A stretch of DNA of 64,000 nt from Sphingopyxis sp. GW247-27LB. Its GTDB lineage: Bacteria > Pseudomonadota > Alphaproteobacteria > Sphingomonadales > Sphingomonadaceae. Numbering within the stretch: position 1 is the stretch's first letter; each line of letters begins with the position of its first letter. A program made the position numbers and the translations under genes. The notes under the pieces were generated by a model, which saw only the letters and a list, made by a program, of their open reading frames with translations, searched no databases and was not told the DNA's origin. Of the stretch, positions 49,454 through 58,021 are shown in pieces. The DNA lies in NCBI RefSeq assembly GCF_002277025.1, contig NZ_NIWD01000003.1, positions 50,355-114,354 on the forward strand, written 5' to 3'.

Positions 49454-50859
49454 GTCCGAACGTCCAGGACCTTGCCGGGGTTCAGGATATTTCCGGGATC
49501 GAGAAGGCGCTTGATTTCGGCCATCAGGCCGCGCTCACCAGCCGATCGCGACACGTCGAGCCAGGGCTTCTTCTCGAGCCCGATGCCATGTTCGGCAGAG
49601 ATCGATCCGCCGATCGGGCGAAGCGGCTCATAGACGCATTCCTCGACGTGGTGCCGGTCGCCCTCTTCGCCCGCCCCGATCGCGATATGGAGATTGCCGT
49701 CGCCCATATGGCCGAGGAAGGCGATCTTGCCCTCGGGCCAACGGGTTTTGAGCCTGCCGGTCACCGCCGCGATATAATCCTGCATCTTGCCTACCGGCAG
49801 CGAGACGTCGAAGGCGTAGAAGGGCTGGAATTCCCGGACGACATGTTCGAGGTCTTCCCGGATTTCCCAGATCTGCTGGCGCTGGGCTTCCGAACGGGCA
49901 AGGACGGCATCGTCGAAATAGCCGCGCTCCCCCGCTTCGCCGAGGACGGTCTCGAAAAGCTCGGTATCGCGTTCCTGCTGCGATCCGAGCATCTCGATGA
50001 TCGCATAATAGGGCTGGTCGGCCGAAAGCGGCGGCGCATGTTTGCCGGCGCCGGTGTTGACCCGGTAAAAACTGTTGTCGATCAGCTCGAACGCGCTCAG
50101 CAGTCCGCCGAACCCCTGGTCGACGAAGCGCAGCAGGTTCACCATCTGGTCGAATTTCGCGGCGCACACGATCGCGGTATTGGAACTGGTCGGGCGCTCG
50201 CGAAGGCGGAGAACGAGCCTGGTGATGACCCCGAGCGTTCCTTCGGACCCGATGAACAGCTGCTTCAGGTCATAGCCCGTATTGTTCTTGATCATCTGGT
50301 TGAGCGACGAGATCACCCGCCCATCGGCAAGCACCGCTTCGACGCCGAGCACCTGTTCGCGCATCATGCCGTAGCGGATGACGCGCATGCCGCCGGCGTT
50401 GGTCGAGGCATTGCCCCCAAGCTGGCACGAGCCTCTCCCGCCGAGATCGAGCGGAAAGGTCAGGCCATGTTCGGCTAGCTCGGTCTCGAGGGTTTCGAGG
50501 ACAACGCCGGCCTGGACGGTCGCCGTTCGATTGACCGGGTCGATCGCCTCGATTGCCGCCATTCGCTCAAGCGACAGCGCGATTTCGCCGCGCCGGGTCT
50601 CGGTCGCGCGGACCCAGCCCGACATGCCGCCGTGCACCACAACGGGCTGGCCGGCGGCGCTGCACAGGCGCAGGATCGCGGCGACCTCGTCCGTCGTGCG
50701 CGGACGCACGATCGCATCGGCGCCGATCCGGTCCATGAAATAGCCTGGATAGCGGCTCGCCACCTCGCCGCCGGTCAGCAGGCCCGCGTCGCCGACGATC
50801 TCGCGCAACTGCTCGATCAGCACCGCCGAAACGGCCGGAAAGGCGTCAACCCGGGTCAT
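49450..50859 (-). CDS. FAD-linked D-2-hydroxyacid oxidase (GlcD/D-lactate dehydrogenase type)
   Basis: A 469-residue flavoprotein. The N-terminal FAD-binding_4 domain has VVHGGMSGWVRATE and GSCQLGGNASTNAGGMRVIRYG. The C-terminal FAD-oxidase domain has FLGHMGDGNLHIAIG and SAEHGIGLEKKPWL, where His and Glu take part in substrate binding in glycolate and D-lactate oxidases. It would oxidise a D-2-hydroxyacid to a 2-oxoacid and pass electrons to the membrane or another acceptor. Coupled on both sides by ATGA overlaps. Confidence 0.86.
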   Translation of the reverse strand: MTRVDAFPAVSAVLIEQLREIVGDAGLLTGGEVASRYPGYFMDRIGADAIVRPRTTDEVAAILRLCSAAGQPVVVHGGMSGWVRATETRRGEIALSLERMAAIEAIDPVNRTATVQAGVVLETLETELAEHGLTFPLDLGGRGSCQLGGNASTNAGGMRVIRYGMMREQVLGVEAVLADGRVISSLNQMIKNNTGYDLKQLFIGSEGTLGVITRLVLRLRERPTSSNTAIVCAAKFDQMVNLLRFVDQGFGGLLSAFELIDNSFYRVNTGAGKHAPPLSADQPYYAIIEMLGSQQERDTELFETVLGEAGERGYFDDAVLARSEAQRQQIWEIREDLEHVVREFQPFYAFDVSLPVGKMQDYIAAVTGRLKTRWPEGKIAFLGHMGDGNLHIAIGAGEEGDRHHVEECVYEPLRPIGGSISAEHGIGLEKKPWLDVSRSAGERGLMAEIKRLLDPGNILNPGKVLDVRT

Positions 50860-51167
50860 AGGCTGACAAAGACGTCATCGCCGTCGATCCGCACCGGATA
50901 GCGTTCGAGGACGATGGAATCGTCTTCCTGACATTCGCCGGATTCCAGATCGAACGTCCAGCCGTGCCAGGGGCAGGTCAGGATCGTGCCATCGACGTCG
51001 CCCTCATGCAGCGGACCCTCGGCGTGCGGGCACTGGCCGTTGGTCGCGATCACCCGCCCGCGGCACATGAAGAGCGCCACATCCTGCCCGCCCGCCTCGG
51101 TGAGCACGGGCTCGCCGGCCTCGACGGCGGCCAGCGACCCGATGCGATATTCCTTCGTATCGGTCAT
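50856..51167 (-). CDS. Rieske-type [2Fe-2S] ferredoxin
   Basis: A 103-residue single-domain Rieske protein. The cluster ligands are Cys-x-His (NGQCPHAEGPLH) and Cys-x2-His (LTCPWHGWTFD). It can carry electrons to a dioxygenase or a P450. No dioxygenase is in the island, so the P450 at 56518-57768 or another enzyme could be its partner (inference). A GTG at 51179, overlapping the previous stop as GTGA, is an alternative start. Confidence 0.9.
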   Translation of the reverse strand: MTDTKEYRIGSLAAVEAGEPVLTEAGGQDVALFMCRGRVIATNGQCPHAEGPLHEGDVDGTILTCPWHGWTFDLESGECQEDDSIVLERYPVRIDGDDVFVSL

Positions 51168-51175
51168 GGCGGCGA

Positions 51176-51592
51176 TCACCCGGGGATCGCGTCGAGTTGC
51201 TGCAGCACCGGAATGGCGTCCCAGATGCTGCGTTCGAGGATGATCTTGCCGTCGTCGTTCCAGCCCATGACGGTCACGCCGCGGGTCTTGGTGACCTTGC
51301 CCTTGGCATCGACGCCCAGAAAATCGCCGGCATGCTTGGTTTCCCAAGTCCACTGGAAAGATCCGAGGCGGTCGTCGCCGACATAGTCGAACACGTCGAA
51401 CTTGTTATAGCTGAGCGACGGGTCCTCGATGATGAAGCCTTCGAAAAAGGAACGCAGCGCCGGGAGGTCATTGTTGATCCGGAGGTCGAAATTGACGTCC
51501 TCGAACTGGAATTCGGGGGCGTAGAGCGTCATCAGCTCGTCGGTCCCGTCGGCGAAGAGCCCGATCCAATATTGCGCCCACTGCTTGTTCAT
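51176..51592 (-). CDS. SnoaL-like (NTF2-fold) protein 1
   Basis: A 138-residue NTF2-fold protein (LYAPEFQFEDVNFDLRINNDLPALRSFFEGF, then WETKHAGDFLGVDAKGKVTKTRGVTVMGW). The family includes polyketide cyclases, ester cyclases and epoxide hydrolases. The ATG at 51592 follows GGAGG, which sets the start. It is the first gene of the long leftward operon. It is related in style to the 235-residue protein at 58022-58729. Confidence 0.78.
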   Translation of the reverse strand: MNKQWAQYWIGLFADGTDELMTLYAPEFQFEDVNFDLRINNDLPALRSFFEGFIIEDPSLSYNKFDVFDYVGDDRLGSFQWTWETKHAGDFLGVDAKGKVTKTRGVTVMGWNDDGKIILERSIWDAIPVLQQLDAIPG

Positions 51593-51665
51593 TTCATGCC
51601 TCCGTAGTTCGGCCTTGTCCTGCGACGCCGGATGGCGCCGCACTTTCCGATCATCTCAAAAATGT

Positions 51666-51694
51666 CCGTCCCCGGCAAAGCCTGTCGGGGACGG
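51666..51694 (-). terminator. Terminator or attenuator between TonB receptor and SnoaL gene
   Basis: Nine-base perfect arms (CCGTCCCCG and CGGGGACGG) are followed on the minus strand by ATTTTT. It lies 17 bases past the receptor stop and about 75 bases before the next operon gene, where no good promoter is obvious. Confidence 0.7.
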
Positions 51695-51710
51695 CAAGGC
51701 GGGGGAGAGA

Positions 51711-53990
51711 TCAGAAGTTGAACCGCCCTTCGACGCCGAGGTGGCGGGTCTCGGCGCGCGATGTCAGCTGGAACACGCCGAGCAGCGGAAGGACGGAACG
51801 GTTGTATTTCTCGTTGAAGATATTCTTGCCGAAGAGCGACAGGCTCCAGCGATCGGCCTTGGCGAGCGTCAGCCGCGCATCGACGAGGTCGACGGGGCTG
51901 CGCCGCGAACCCGGCGTGTTGATGACATCCCACCAGGTCGACCCGATACGGACATATTCGACCCGCGGCGTGAGCATGAGATCATTACCGAGATCGAAGT
52001 CGTGCGTGATCCCCGCGTTCAGATTATATTTGGCCGCGTTGGGCGCCCGGTTCCCCACATAGGCGGGGTTCGCGGCGAACGCCCGCACCTTGCCGTCGGT
52101 ATAGCCATAAGCGCCGAAAATCTGCGGCCCGCCGGGGATGTGCCAGTTGAAATCGACCTCGAAACCGCGCAGGCGCACCTTGTCGATCGAGGTGGTCGTC
52201 TGGAGACCCGCCGAAGGGAAGAATTCGAACTGCTGAGCGCCCGACACATTGGTCGTGAACGCCGCGATATTGAGGCTGAGCGAACGGTCGAACAGCCGGA
52301 GCTTCGTCCCCACCTCCCATGACGTGGATTTTTCGGCATCGAACTGGTCCTGCACGAAGACCTGGGATCCGGGCGGCGCGACGGCAAGCAGCGCGGCGCG
52401 GCTGCCCAGCGGGTTGAAGCCGCCGCTCTTGAAGCCCTTGCCATAGCTTGCGTAAACGCTTCCCGTCCGGCCGAGATCATAGGAAATGCTCGCCTTCGGC
52501 TCGAACTCCTTGAAGGTTTCCGAAGCCTGGCAATCGGCCAGCGTCGTGCCGGGACCCCGCGCCTGGATACAGAGATTGTAATTGGCGCCCGTCACCGGGT
52601 TGATCGCGTCGGGTGCCAGTTCGACGACGCTGCGCTTCTCGATATCGTAGCGGCCCGCAAGATTGAGGTGCAGCTGGTCGGTGACGTCGAACTGGACGCT
52701 GGCAAAGGGGGCGAAGCTCTCGGTCTTGTAGGCCTGGCGCGCGTAGGAGACGGTCGCCCCGATGATCGGATCGCCCGGCGCGTCGATACCGTCGGAAGGC
52801 GGAACGATCCCGACGAGATCCTGGTTGAGCTCGCTGATCTGGCCGCGCTTGAAGTTGAGATAATAGAGGCCGACTTGCCAGCGGAATCGCTGGTCGTCGG
52901 GCGACGTCAGCCGCAGCTCCTGAGAGAAATTCTTGTCGCGATATTTATAGCCCTGCACCGTCGAGCCCGGCGTCCCCGAGTCTGCGAGATAGGGCGGCGA
53001 ATCCCCGCCGAAGAACTGGTAGAGCTTGTCGGCGGCGGTCACCGAGGTAATCGTCGCCCAGCCCATGTCATAATCGATCTTGAGCGAACCGGCGACGAGC
53101 CACTCGTCGAGCTGACCCTGGACATTGGTCACGAACGGCAAATCGGTGCGGTCGGCGTCGAGTTCGTTGACGGGGATGCCGCCAATCGGCAGGCCGACGA
53201 ACTGCGACTGCAGCGCGGTCGAACCTCCCTTGGTATCGTGCCCGCTGAGCTTGAAATCGACCGTCAGCCCGTCCGCGGGCTCCCAATAGAGGCGCGCCTG
53301 GCCGAGCACCGTGCGGAGGCGATACGGCTTTTCCCCCGTCGTGATGTTGGTGAAAGGTCCGTCGGTATCGCGAAACGACGCGGCGAGACCGAAGCCGAGC
53401 GTATCGGTCAGCGGACCGCTGACTTCGGCCTGGGCCCGCGCGGTGTTCCAGCTGCCATAGCCCGCGAGCACCGAGCCCCCGAGTTCCGCGCGCGGCAGCT
53501 TAGTCGTGACGACGATGGCGCCGGCGGCGGCGTTGCGGCCGTAAATCGCGCTTTGCGGCCCCTTCAGCACTTCGATCTGCTGGATATTGAACAGATCCTG
53601 GTTGAATTGCTTGAGGCTCGACAGTTGAACGCCATCGATGACGACGGCGACATTGGGGTCGGAGTTGCGAACCGAAGTCTGGCCGCGGATATTGGTGAAG
53701 CTGTCGCCGGTGGCTTCATCGATGAAGGTCACGTTCGGCGTCGAGATCAGATAGTCTTGCGGCCGGACGATACCCTTGGCGGCAATATCTTCGTCGGTGG
53801 TCACCGACACCGCGATCGGAACCTGGCTCAGATTCTCGTTCCGCTTCGTAGCCGTCACGATGATATCGGTCGGATCGCTGGCCTCGGTGGCCGGTGCCGC
53901 TTCGGTCTGCGCCATCGCGGGCGCGGCCGTCAGTGCCATGCCGACGACCCAGGCCGCCGACGCGCGATAAAGATAACCTCTGGTGCGCAT
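51711..53990 (-). CDS. TonB-dependent receptor of the catabolic island
   Basis: A 759-residue outer-membrane receptor. Signal peptide (about residues 1-28, ending AMA), a TonB-box-like ATEASDPTDIIVTATKR, the plug (NIRGQTSVRNSDPNVAVVIDGV, IEVLKGPQSAIYGRNAAAGAI) and the barrel ending in GVEGRFNF. The plug is typical of receptors for hydrophobic or aromatic carbon sources in sphingomonads. The ATG at 53990 follows AGGAGAGG; a much longer frame upstream is not coding. It faces the AraC gene divergently and lies upstream of the leftward operon. Confidence 0.9.
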   Translation of the reverse strand: MRTRGYLYRASAAWVVGMALTAAPAMAQTEAAPATEASDPTDIIVTATKRNENLSQVPIAVSVTTDEDIAAKGIVRPQDYLISTPNVTFIDEATGDSFTNIRGQTSVRNSDPNVAVVIDGVQLSSLKQFNQDLFNIQQIEVLKGPQSAIYGRNAAAGAIVVTTKLPRAELGGSVLAGYGSWNTARAQAEVSGPLTDTLGFGLAASFRDTDGPFTNITTGEKPYRLRTVLGQARLYWEPADGLTVDFKLSGHDTKGGSTALQSQFVGLPIGGIPVNELDADRTDLPFVTNVQGQLDEWLVAGSLKIDYDMGWATITSVTAADKLYQFFGGDSPPYLADSGTPGSTVQGYKYRDKNFSQELRLTSPDDQRFRWQVGLYYLNFKRGQISELNQDLVGIVPPSDGIDAPGDPIIGATVSYARQAYKTESFAPFASVQFDVTDQLHLNLAGRYDIEKRSVVELAPDAINPVTGANYNLCIQARGPGTTLADCQASETFKEFEPKASISYDLGRTGSVYASYGKGFKSGGFNPLGSRAALLAVAPPGSQVFVQDQFDAEKSTSWEVGTKLRLFDRSLSLNIAAFTTNVSGAQQFEFFPSAGLQTTTSIDKVRLRGFEVDFNWHIPGGPQIFGAYGYTDGKVRAFAANPAYVGNRAPNAAKYNLNAGITHDFDLGNDLMLTPRVEYVRIGSTWWDVINTPGSRRSPVDLVDARLTLAKADRWSLSLFGKNIFNEKYNRSVLPLLGVFQLTSRAETRHLGVEGRFNF

Positions 53991-54089
53991 CAATCCTCTC
54001 CTCATTATGGCATCGTCGGCCTTTGCGGCGCTATCTGCCTTCCTCGCAGCGTGCATCGGATATCGCGGCGGCAAACGACAGGGCGCGGC

Positions 54090-54197
54090 GTGCCAAGGCA
54101 AAGCCGTTCGGGACAAAGCGACACGTTCGGCATGAATTGATCGCCCGACAGGCCAATCGTGACATCGGTGACCGGTTGGCCTATCTGCATGCCAAGG
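54090..54197. promoter_or_regulatory. Divergent TonB/AraC control region with repeated motifs
   Basis: The 225-base divergent spacer (53991-54215) has TGCCAAGG at 54091 and 54190, CACGTTCGGC at 54122-54131 and an inverted repeat AGGCCAA...TTGGCCT at 54150-54182. The first two motifs recur in the P450/SnoaL spacer. They are candidate binding sites for the adjacent AraC regulator. Confidence 0.4.
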
Positions 54198-54215
54198 GAA
54201 AATAATGAGGATCGG

Positions 54216-55262
54216 GTGACTGAAACGGAATCCAAGTCCGGACTGACGGGGTGGGTGCTGGCGATCGTGAGGGCGATGCGCGCCAGTGGTATCGATCCCG
54301 ACCGGGTGCTGAGCGAGATCGGCATGGACCCCGCCCGCCTCGAAGGCGGCTATGGGCGCTATTCGCAGGAACAGATCAGCATGTTGTGGCGCAAGGCGGT
54401 AGCGCTGAGCGACTCCGACTTCGCCCTCCGGGTCGCCGCGGAGGTCCGGCCCTCGACATTCCACGTCGTGGGTTATGCCATGAGCTGCTCGGCAACGCTC
54501 TCGCGGGCGCTCCACCGGTTCGCCTTCTATTGCAGGCTCATTTCGGATTCGGCGACGGCCACGCTCACGGAGTCGGGCGATCAGGTGACGCTGTCGATCT
54601 TCTTCGACACGGGCGGCGAGCCGCCCATCTATCAGACGGTCGATACGGTGCTCGCCTCGGTACTCGGCTATCTTCGCTGGATCGCGGGCATTCCCATCAC
54701 ACCGATCTCGGTCAGTCTTGCGCATCCCAAGCCTCGCCGGGGCGACGGGCTGGAAGCGTTTTTCGGTTGTCCCGTCGCCTATGGACAGCCTGAGGATGCG
54801 ATCGTTTTTGCACGGGCCGATCTCGACCGGCCGATCCTCGTCGCGGACGAGGAACTGGCGTCGTTGCTCGATGGCGTCGCGAACCGCTATCTGGAGACGC
54901 GGATGGCCGGCCGCTTCGCCGTCCGCGTCCGTGATGCGCTGATCGCCCGCATGCCCGACGGGATGGTCCGCAAGAGCGATATCGCAAAGAGCCTGCATAT
55001 GACCGAGAGGACTTTGCTCAGGCGACTGAAGGACGAGGGCACGACCTTTTCCGATGTGCTCGACCGCGTGCGTCTGCAGCTTGCTTTCCAATATCTGAAG
55101 CGGAGCGATCTCGTCATTCGCGATATCGCCTATATGCTCGGCTTCTCCGACGAAGGGACTTTCTCCCGCGCGTTCAAGCGCTGGACCGGCCGCCGACCCA
55201 GTGTGGTCGCCCAGATGAAAGCCGACGAGATCGTCGAGGTCGCCCGCAAACTCGATATCTAG
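54216..55262 (+). CDS. AraC-family transcriptional regulator
   Basis: A 348-residue regulator. The N-terminal arabinose-binding-like (PF12625-type) domain spans about residues 10-200, and the C-terminal double helix-turn-helix about 245-340 (DIAKSLHMTERTLLRRLKDEGTTFSDVLDRVR, then IAYMLGFSDEGTFSRAFKRWTG). The start chosen is the GTG at 54216, which has AGGA close upstream; ATGs at 54159 and 54189 are alternatives. It is the only regulator in the island and probably activates its operons in response to the substrate. Its 3' end overlaps the convergent FMN dehydrogenase gene by four bases. Confidence 0.87.
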   Translation: MTETESKSGLTGWVLAIVRAMRASGIDPDRVLSEIGMDPARLEGGYGRYSQEQISMLWRKAVALSDSDFALRVAAEVRPSTFHVVGYAMSCSATLSRALHRFAFYCRLISDSATATLTESGDQVTLSIFFDTGGEPPIYQTVDTVLASVLGYLRWIAGIPITPISVSLAHPKPRRGDGLEAFFGCPVAYGQPEDAIVFARADLDRPILVADEELASLLDGVANRYLETRMAGRFAVRVRDALIARMPDGMVRKSDIAKSLHMTERTLLRRLKDEGTTFSDVLDRVRLQLAFQYLKRSDLVIRDIAYMLGFSDEGTFSRAFKRWTGRRPSVVAQMKADEIVEVARKLDI

Positions 55263-56479
55263 GCGTGCCGCAAGGCGGGGCCGGGCCGTTCAAAATCGCG
55301 CGCCTCCGCCTCGTTCGCGAGGAACGCGGGCGCTGCACCTGCAAGCCGCACATGCTCGCGACCGAGATCCGCCAGCGACGGGCATCCGATCAGCGCCAGG
55401 GTACGCAGCGTCTCCTGCTTCATGCCCCCGAGCCAGCGCTCGACCCCCGCGGCGCCGAAGGCGGACAGGGCGTAAAGATAGGGGCGCCCCGTCATGCAGG
55501 CGCGCGCGCCCATCGCGAGGGCCTTGACGATATGGCTCCCCCGGCGAATGCCGCCGTCGAGGATCACCTCGACCCGGTCGCCCGCCGCGTCAGCGATATC
55601 GGCCACGAGGTCGATCGTCGCCGCGCCGCCGTCGAGCTGCCGTCCGCCATGGTTGGAAATGATGACCGCACTCGCTCCCGCATCGGCGGCGCGTAGCGCA
55701 TCGTCGCCGCACTGCAGGCCCTTGATCGCAAAGGGTCCTCCCCAATAGGCCGCAATCTTGGCGATCCGCTCCCAGCTGATATGCGATTCCATCTTCGAAG
55801 CGAAGAAGGCGGCGAGCGTCGACAGATCGCCCTCGCCGCTCGCCGTCACATTGGGCAACGAGAATTTCCCGCCGCCGAGGTAGCCGAGGCACCAGCCGGG
55901 CCGCTTGGCAAAGGATGCGAGCGAAGCCGGGGTAAGCCGGGGCGGTACGGTGAGGCCCGAGCGCAGGTCGCGCTCGCGGTTGCCCGCGACGATCGTGTCG
56001 ACCGTCAGGCAGAGCGCATCGAAGCCCGCCGCCTTGCAGCGATCGATGCTGGCGAAGTTCAGGGCATCGTCGGCGAGCAGGTAAAGCTGATAGATTTTGG
56101 GGCCGGCGCTGATCGCGCCGATCTCCTCGATCGATGCCGTCGCCATCGTCGACAGGGCGTAGCCGCAGCCCGCATCGGCTGCCGCGATCGCCACCCCCTG
56201 TTCGCCGTCGGGATGGAACATCCGGCTCATTCCCGTCGGCGCAAGGATGAGCGGCCATTCGAGGTCGCAGCCGAGAACGCGGGTGGCGGCATTCACCCGC
56301 GTCACATCGGTCATGTAGCGCGGAACGAGGTCGTAGCGGTCGAAGGAGGCCACATTGGCCGCCGCCGTCTTTTCGTCATCGGCCGCCCCGCAGATATAGT
56401 CGAAGAGCGGCCGCGGCAGGCGGCGCCGCGCGGCGTCCTCATAGTCAGCGGTGCCGTAGCACTGCGCCAGCCTTGGCAT
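55259..56479 (-). CDS. FMN-dependent L-2-hydroxyacid dehydrogenase (lactate/mandelate type)
   Basis: A 406-residue alpha-hydroxyacid-oxidising TIM-barrel flavoenzyme. The FMN/active-site signature SNHGGRQLDGG carries the catalytic histidine. Also present are LAPTGMSRMFHPDGE (for the usual LAPTGM/A block), CLTVDT and VILDGGIRRGSHIVKAL. It would oxidise an L-2-hydroxyacid to a 2-oxoacid. The ATG at 56479 follows GGGAG. It lies 38 bases after the P450 gene, so they are probably co-transcribed. Confidence 0.9.
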   Translation of the reverse strand: MPRLAQCYGTADYEDAARRRLPRPLFDYICGAADDEKTAAANVASFDRYDLVPRYMTDVTRVNAATRVLGCDLEWPLILAPTGMSRMFHPDGEQGVAIAAADAGCGYALSTMATASIEEIGAISAGPKIYQLYLLADDALNFASIDRCKAAGFDALCLTVDTIVAGNRERDLRSGLTVPPRLTPASLASFAKRPGWCLGYLGGGKFSLPNVTASGEGDLSTLAAFFASKMESHISWERIAKIAAYWGGPFAIKGLQCGDDALRAADAGASAVIISNHGGRQLDGGAATIDLVADIADAAGDRVEVILDGGIRRGSHIVKALAMGARACMTGRPYLYALSAFGAAGVERWLGGMKQETLRTLALIGCPSLADLGREHVRLAGAAPAFLANEAEARDFERPGPALRHA

Positions 56480-56517
56480 TTTGCCCACTCCCCTGTTCGA
56501 GCTTCCGCGCGAGCGGC

Positions 56518-57768
56518 TCAACCGCGCGCGCGGAAGCGGACCTTGAGGTGATGGGGTCCACGCGCGAAGTAGGAGTCGAGCCACTCCACCTCGTCGGACA
56601 CCGGCTCGAGGAGTTCGAAACGCCGGAACACCGTTTCGAGGGCCGAGCGCGCCTCCATCCGCGAGAGATAATTGCCGAGACAGAAGTGCGGCCCCTGCCC
56701 GAAGGACATCAGCGGGAAAGCGATCTTCCGGTCGATGTCGAACACTTCCGGATCGGTGAACTTGCTCTCGTCGCGGTTGGCCGATGCGAGCAGCGGCATG
56801 ACCGTCGAGCCCTTGGGGATCTTGACCCCGCCGAGCTCGGTATCCTCCATCGTGTGGCGGAAGATGATCTGCACCGGCGGATTGTAGCGCAGCACCTCCT
56901 CGATGAGCGCGGGGATGAGCTCGGGATTGGCGCGCACCCGTTCATAGACCTCGGGGTGGCGTTTCAGTTCGACCAGCGTCGTGCCGAGCAGGTTGGTCGT
57001 CGTCTCGACGCCGCCGATCAGGAGGAGGATCGACATCTGGATCACTTCGATGCGCGACATTTTCTCGCCGTCGATCTCGGCGACGATGAACTGCGAGATG
57101 AGATCGTCCTGCGGATCGGCCGCGCGCTCGTCGTACAAATCCTCGAAGAAGGCGCGGACCTTGTCCGAACTGTCCTGGATCTCCGCGAGGCGCTCGGGCC
57201 CGTAAGCGGCGCGGTTCGCGGCCGCGAGGATGTTGTCGACCCAGATCTTGAATTCGGCGCGCCGCGCCGTCGGGACGCCCAGAACCTGCGCGATCACGGT
57301 GACGGGATAGAGCGCACAGAAATCCGTCGCGAAATCGAACTCGCCCTCGATGCCGTGCTTTGCAATGATATCGTCGATCAGCTCGTTCGCCACTTCATAG
57401 GTGCGGTCGACGAGGATTTTGATCTTCGACGGCACGAAGGCCTTGTTCGCGAGCTTGCGCAGATGGACATGCCCCGGCGGGTCCATCGAGATCATCGGCG
57501 GCACCTCGGGCACGGGGTCATATTCACCGAGCAGCGCCGGCCAGAACATCGACGAGCTGTAGAGCTTGCCATTTTTCAGCAGCGTGTCGACATCGTCATA
57601 GCGAGCCACCCCGAAAGCCTGGAGCGACGGGAGCCACGTCACCGGATCATCGCGGCGAAGCTTGGCGTAATAGGGATAGGGTTCGTGCTTCACGACCGGA
57701 TCGAGCGGATCATAGACCCGCTCTTCGCCGCCCATGTCGTCGCTCCGGTTGAGGAGGGTCTCGCTCAT
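56518..57768 (-). CDS. Cytochrome P450
   Basis: A 416-residue soluble bacterial P450. The heme-binding loop FGQGPHFCLGNYLSR carries the thiolate Cys363. The I-helix oxygen-activation motif is GGVETTT (residues 252-258), and the ExxR pair is Glu291/Arg294 in EEVLRYNPPVQ. The ATG at 57768 follows GGAGAGAC, and the upstream open frame crosses the divergent promoter, so it is rejected. It would hydroxylate or demethylate the pathway substrate. No dedicated ferredoxin reductase is seen; the Rieske ferredoxin of the neighbouring operon may serve it. Confidence 0.93.
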   Translation of the reverse strand: MSETLLNRSDDMGGEERVYDPLDPVVKHEPYPYYAKLRRDDPVTWLPSLQAFGVARYDDVDTLLKNGKLYSSSMFWPALLGEYDPVPEVPPMISMDPPGHVHLRKLANKAFVPSKIKILVDRTYEVANELIDDIIAKHGIEGEFDFATDFCALYPVTVIAQVLGVPTARRAEFKIWVDNILAAANRAAYGPERLAEIQDSSDKVRAFFEDLYDERAADPQDDLISQFIVAEIDGEKMSRIEVIQMSILLLIGGVETTTNLLGTTLVELKRHPEVYERVRANPELIPALIEEVLRYNPPVQIIFRHTMEDTELGGVKIPKGSTVMPLLASANRDESKFTDPEVFDIDRKIAFPLMSFGQGPHFCLGNYLSRMEARSALETVFRRFELLEPVSDEVEWLDSYFARGPHHLKVRFRARG

Positions 57769-57862
57769 ATGTCTCTCCGCATGCGTGGCGGCGCCGGGCG
57801 CCATCCTCTTTCTGGTTGATGGAAAGCCTATGGGCAGCAAGCGCCGCCCCCAAGGGCCAGCC

Positions 57863-57918
57863 GTGCCACGAAAAAGCAGAGGGTGCCAAAGATTTGGGTT
57901 CGCTGGCACGTTCGGCCT
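57863..57918. promoter_or_regulatory. Divergent P450/SnoaL control region with TGCCA direct repeats
   Basis: GTGCCA occurs at 57863 and again at 57883, exactly 20 bases apart, followed by CACGTTCGGC at 57907-57916. The latter and GTGCCAA also occur between the TonB and AraC genes. Direct repeats about two helical turns apart suit AraC-family activators. Confidence 0.4.
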
Positions 57919-58021
57919 CGCCGTGACCCCTTCTGCCGTGGCAAAGCCCATATAGCAGGATAATTTGCGGGAACGCAGAACGGGCCAGGCCCGCACGGTT
58001 CCGGACGAGAGAGGAAGAAAC

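Noticed and set aside
53991..55091. Upstream extension of the TonB receptor frame across the AraC gene
   Set aside because: The receptor's signal peptide and ribosome site place the start at 53990; the AraC gene occupies the plus strand.
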